From Saprospiraceae bacterium (GTDB taxonomy: Bacteria > Bacteroidota > Bacteroidia > Chitinophagales > Saprospiraceae), in NCBI GenBank assembly GCA_013361075.1, contig JABWAJ010000084.1:1-14449 (forward strand): a stretch of DNA of 14,449 bases, written 5' to 3'. Position numbers and translations under genes: made by a program. The notes beneath the pieces were generated by a model. That model was not told the origin of the DNA, ran no database searches, and saw nothing but the letters and a program-made list of their open reading frames with translations. Numbering within the stretch: position 1 is the stretch's first letter; each line of letters starts with the position of its first letter. Below are positions 14,099 to 14,449 of this stretch, piece after piece.

Positions 14099-14449
14099 AT
14101 GCAAAAGCAAAGGCCGCTCCATCCGGATTTTCAGCGCTTATTGTCCTTCAAAGACCAACCCCTTATTGACTTATTCTGCGATTTAAGGGCGTACATTCTG
14201 GACTTGTACCCCGACAGCAACGAACTGCTGTACCATACCCACGCTTTAACTGCTGTTTTTTCCATTTCCGAAAAACTATCGGATGCCTTTTGCATGTTGC
14301 CCATCTACACCAACCACGTAAACCTGGGTTTTAACAAAGGCACGCTGTTGAAAGACCCGCATGGTTTGTTGACCGGGACCGGCAATCTGATCCGGCACAT
14401 TGACGTAAACACGCAAAGCGATTACCGCAACCCAAAAGTTGAAAGCCTG
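14099..14449 (+). CDS. DUF1801-type protein, 3' end beyond the window
   Basis: An open frame of 117 codons starting at the ATG at 14099 and running off the right edge without a stop. The protein begins MQKQRPLHPDFQRLLSF, then KDQPLIDLFCDLRAYILDLYPDSNELLYHTHALTAVFS; the later part, LGFNKGTLLKDPHGLLTGTG followed by NLIRHI, matches the end of the DUF1801/YdhG-like fold, where a short strand and a TGxxxRH motif close the domain. It is only distantly similar to the DUF1801 protein just upstream, so the pair are not a recent duplication. GC content is higher than in the accessory block, so this may be where native chromosome resumes. Function unknown. The start follows CACCACAAC without a clear ribosome site, usual for this phylum. 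Confidence 0.7.
   Translation, partial: MQKQRPLHPDFQRLLSFKDQPLIDLFCDLRAYILDLYPDSNELLYHTHALTAVFSISEKLSDAFCMLPIYTNHVNLGFNKGTLLKDPHGLLTGTGNLIRHIDVNTQSDYRNPKVESL

Overview
Most of this window (about 953 to the end) is Bacteroidota chromosome, probably a Saprospiria-like or related gliding lineage. The evidence is a giant modular surface protein ending in a gliding-motility/type 9 secretion (T9SS) C-terminal domain with a SprB-type repeat, export signals ending in QAQ/SAQ, lipoproteins, A-rich leaders without clear Shine-Dalgarno sites, and an exact TAnnTTTG promoter box. This part uses TGA as a stop codon.

The first ~760 bases are different. They are AT-rich and encode, on the minus strand, the N-terminal ~250 residues of a UvrD/PcrA-type helicase. 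That reading frame is intact only if TGA is read as glycine: five in-frame TGA codons fall at family Gly positions, two of them inside the Walker A motif. This is the code of Absconditabacteria (SR1)/Gracilibacteria (NCBI table 25). Between this piece and the Bacteroidota part lies a ~190-base, GC-richer fragment of an M20 peptidase. The start of the window therefore looks like a three-source chimera, most simply an assembly or amplification artefact, with one source being a recoded CPR bacterium.

Layout after the junction: a 5'-truncated T9SS type B surface protein (+, to 3958); a convergent intergenic region with a long imperfect inverted repeat (3994-4140); then a run of minus-strand envelope genes transcribed from ~11.7 kb down to 4.2 kb. 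In transcription order these are a secreted CocE/X-Pro dipeptidyl-peptidase-type hydrolase, two unrelated lipoproteins, a zinc M16 peptidase with HxxEH, and an M16 partner that lacks HxxEH but keeps the R/Y motif and carries a LolA-like C-terminal domain. A hairpin array with a 44-nt period (6344-6531) sits between the two M16 genes, and a second inverted-repeat element (about 9662-9823) follows the CocE gene.

From ~11.8 to ~14.03 kb the + strand carries a lower-GC accessory block: an Rpn/PD-(D/E)XK nuclease, a DHFR/RibD-C family reductase and a DUF1801 protein, separated by hairpin-rich spacers and a possible IS end remnant. A second, more native-looking DUF1801-type gene runs off the end. 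I found no rRNA, tRNA or CRISPR array. No multi-gene system stands out as new; the strongest unusual signal is the recoded helicase fragment and its junction.
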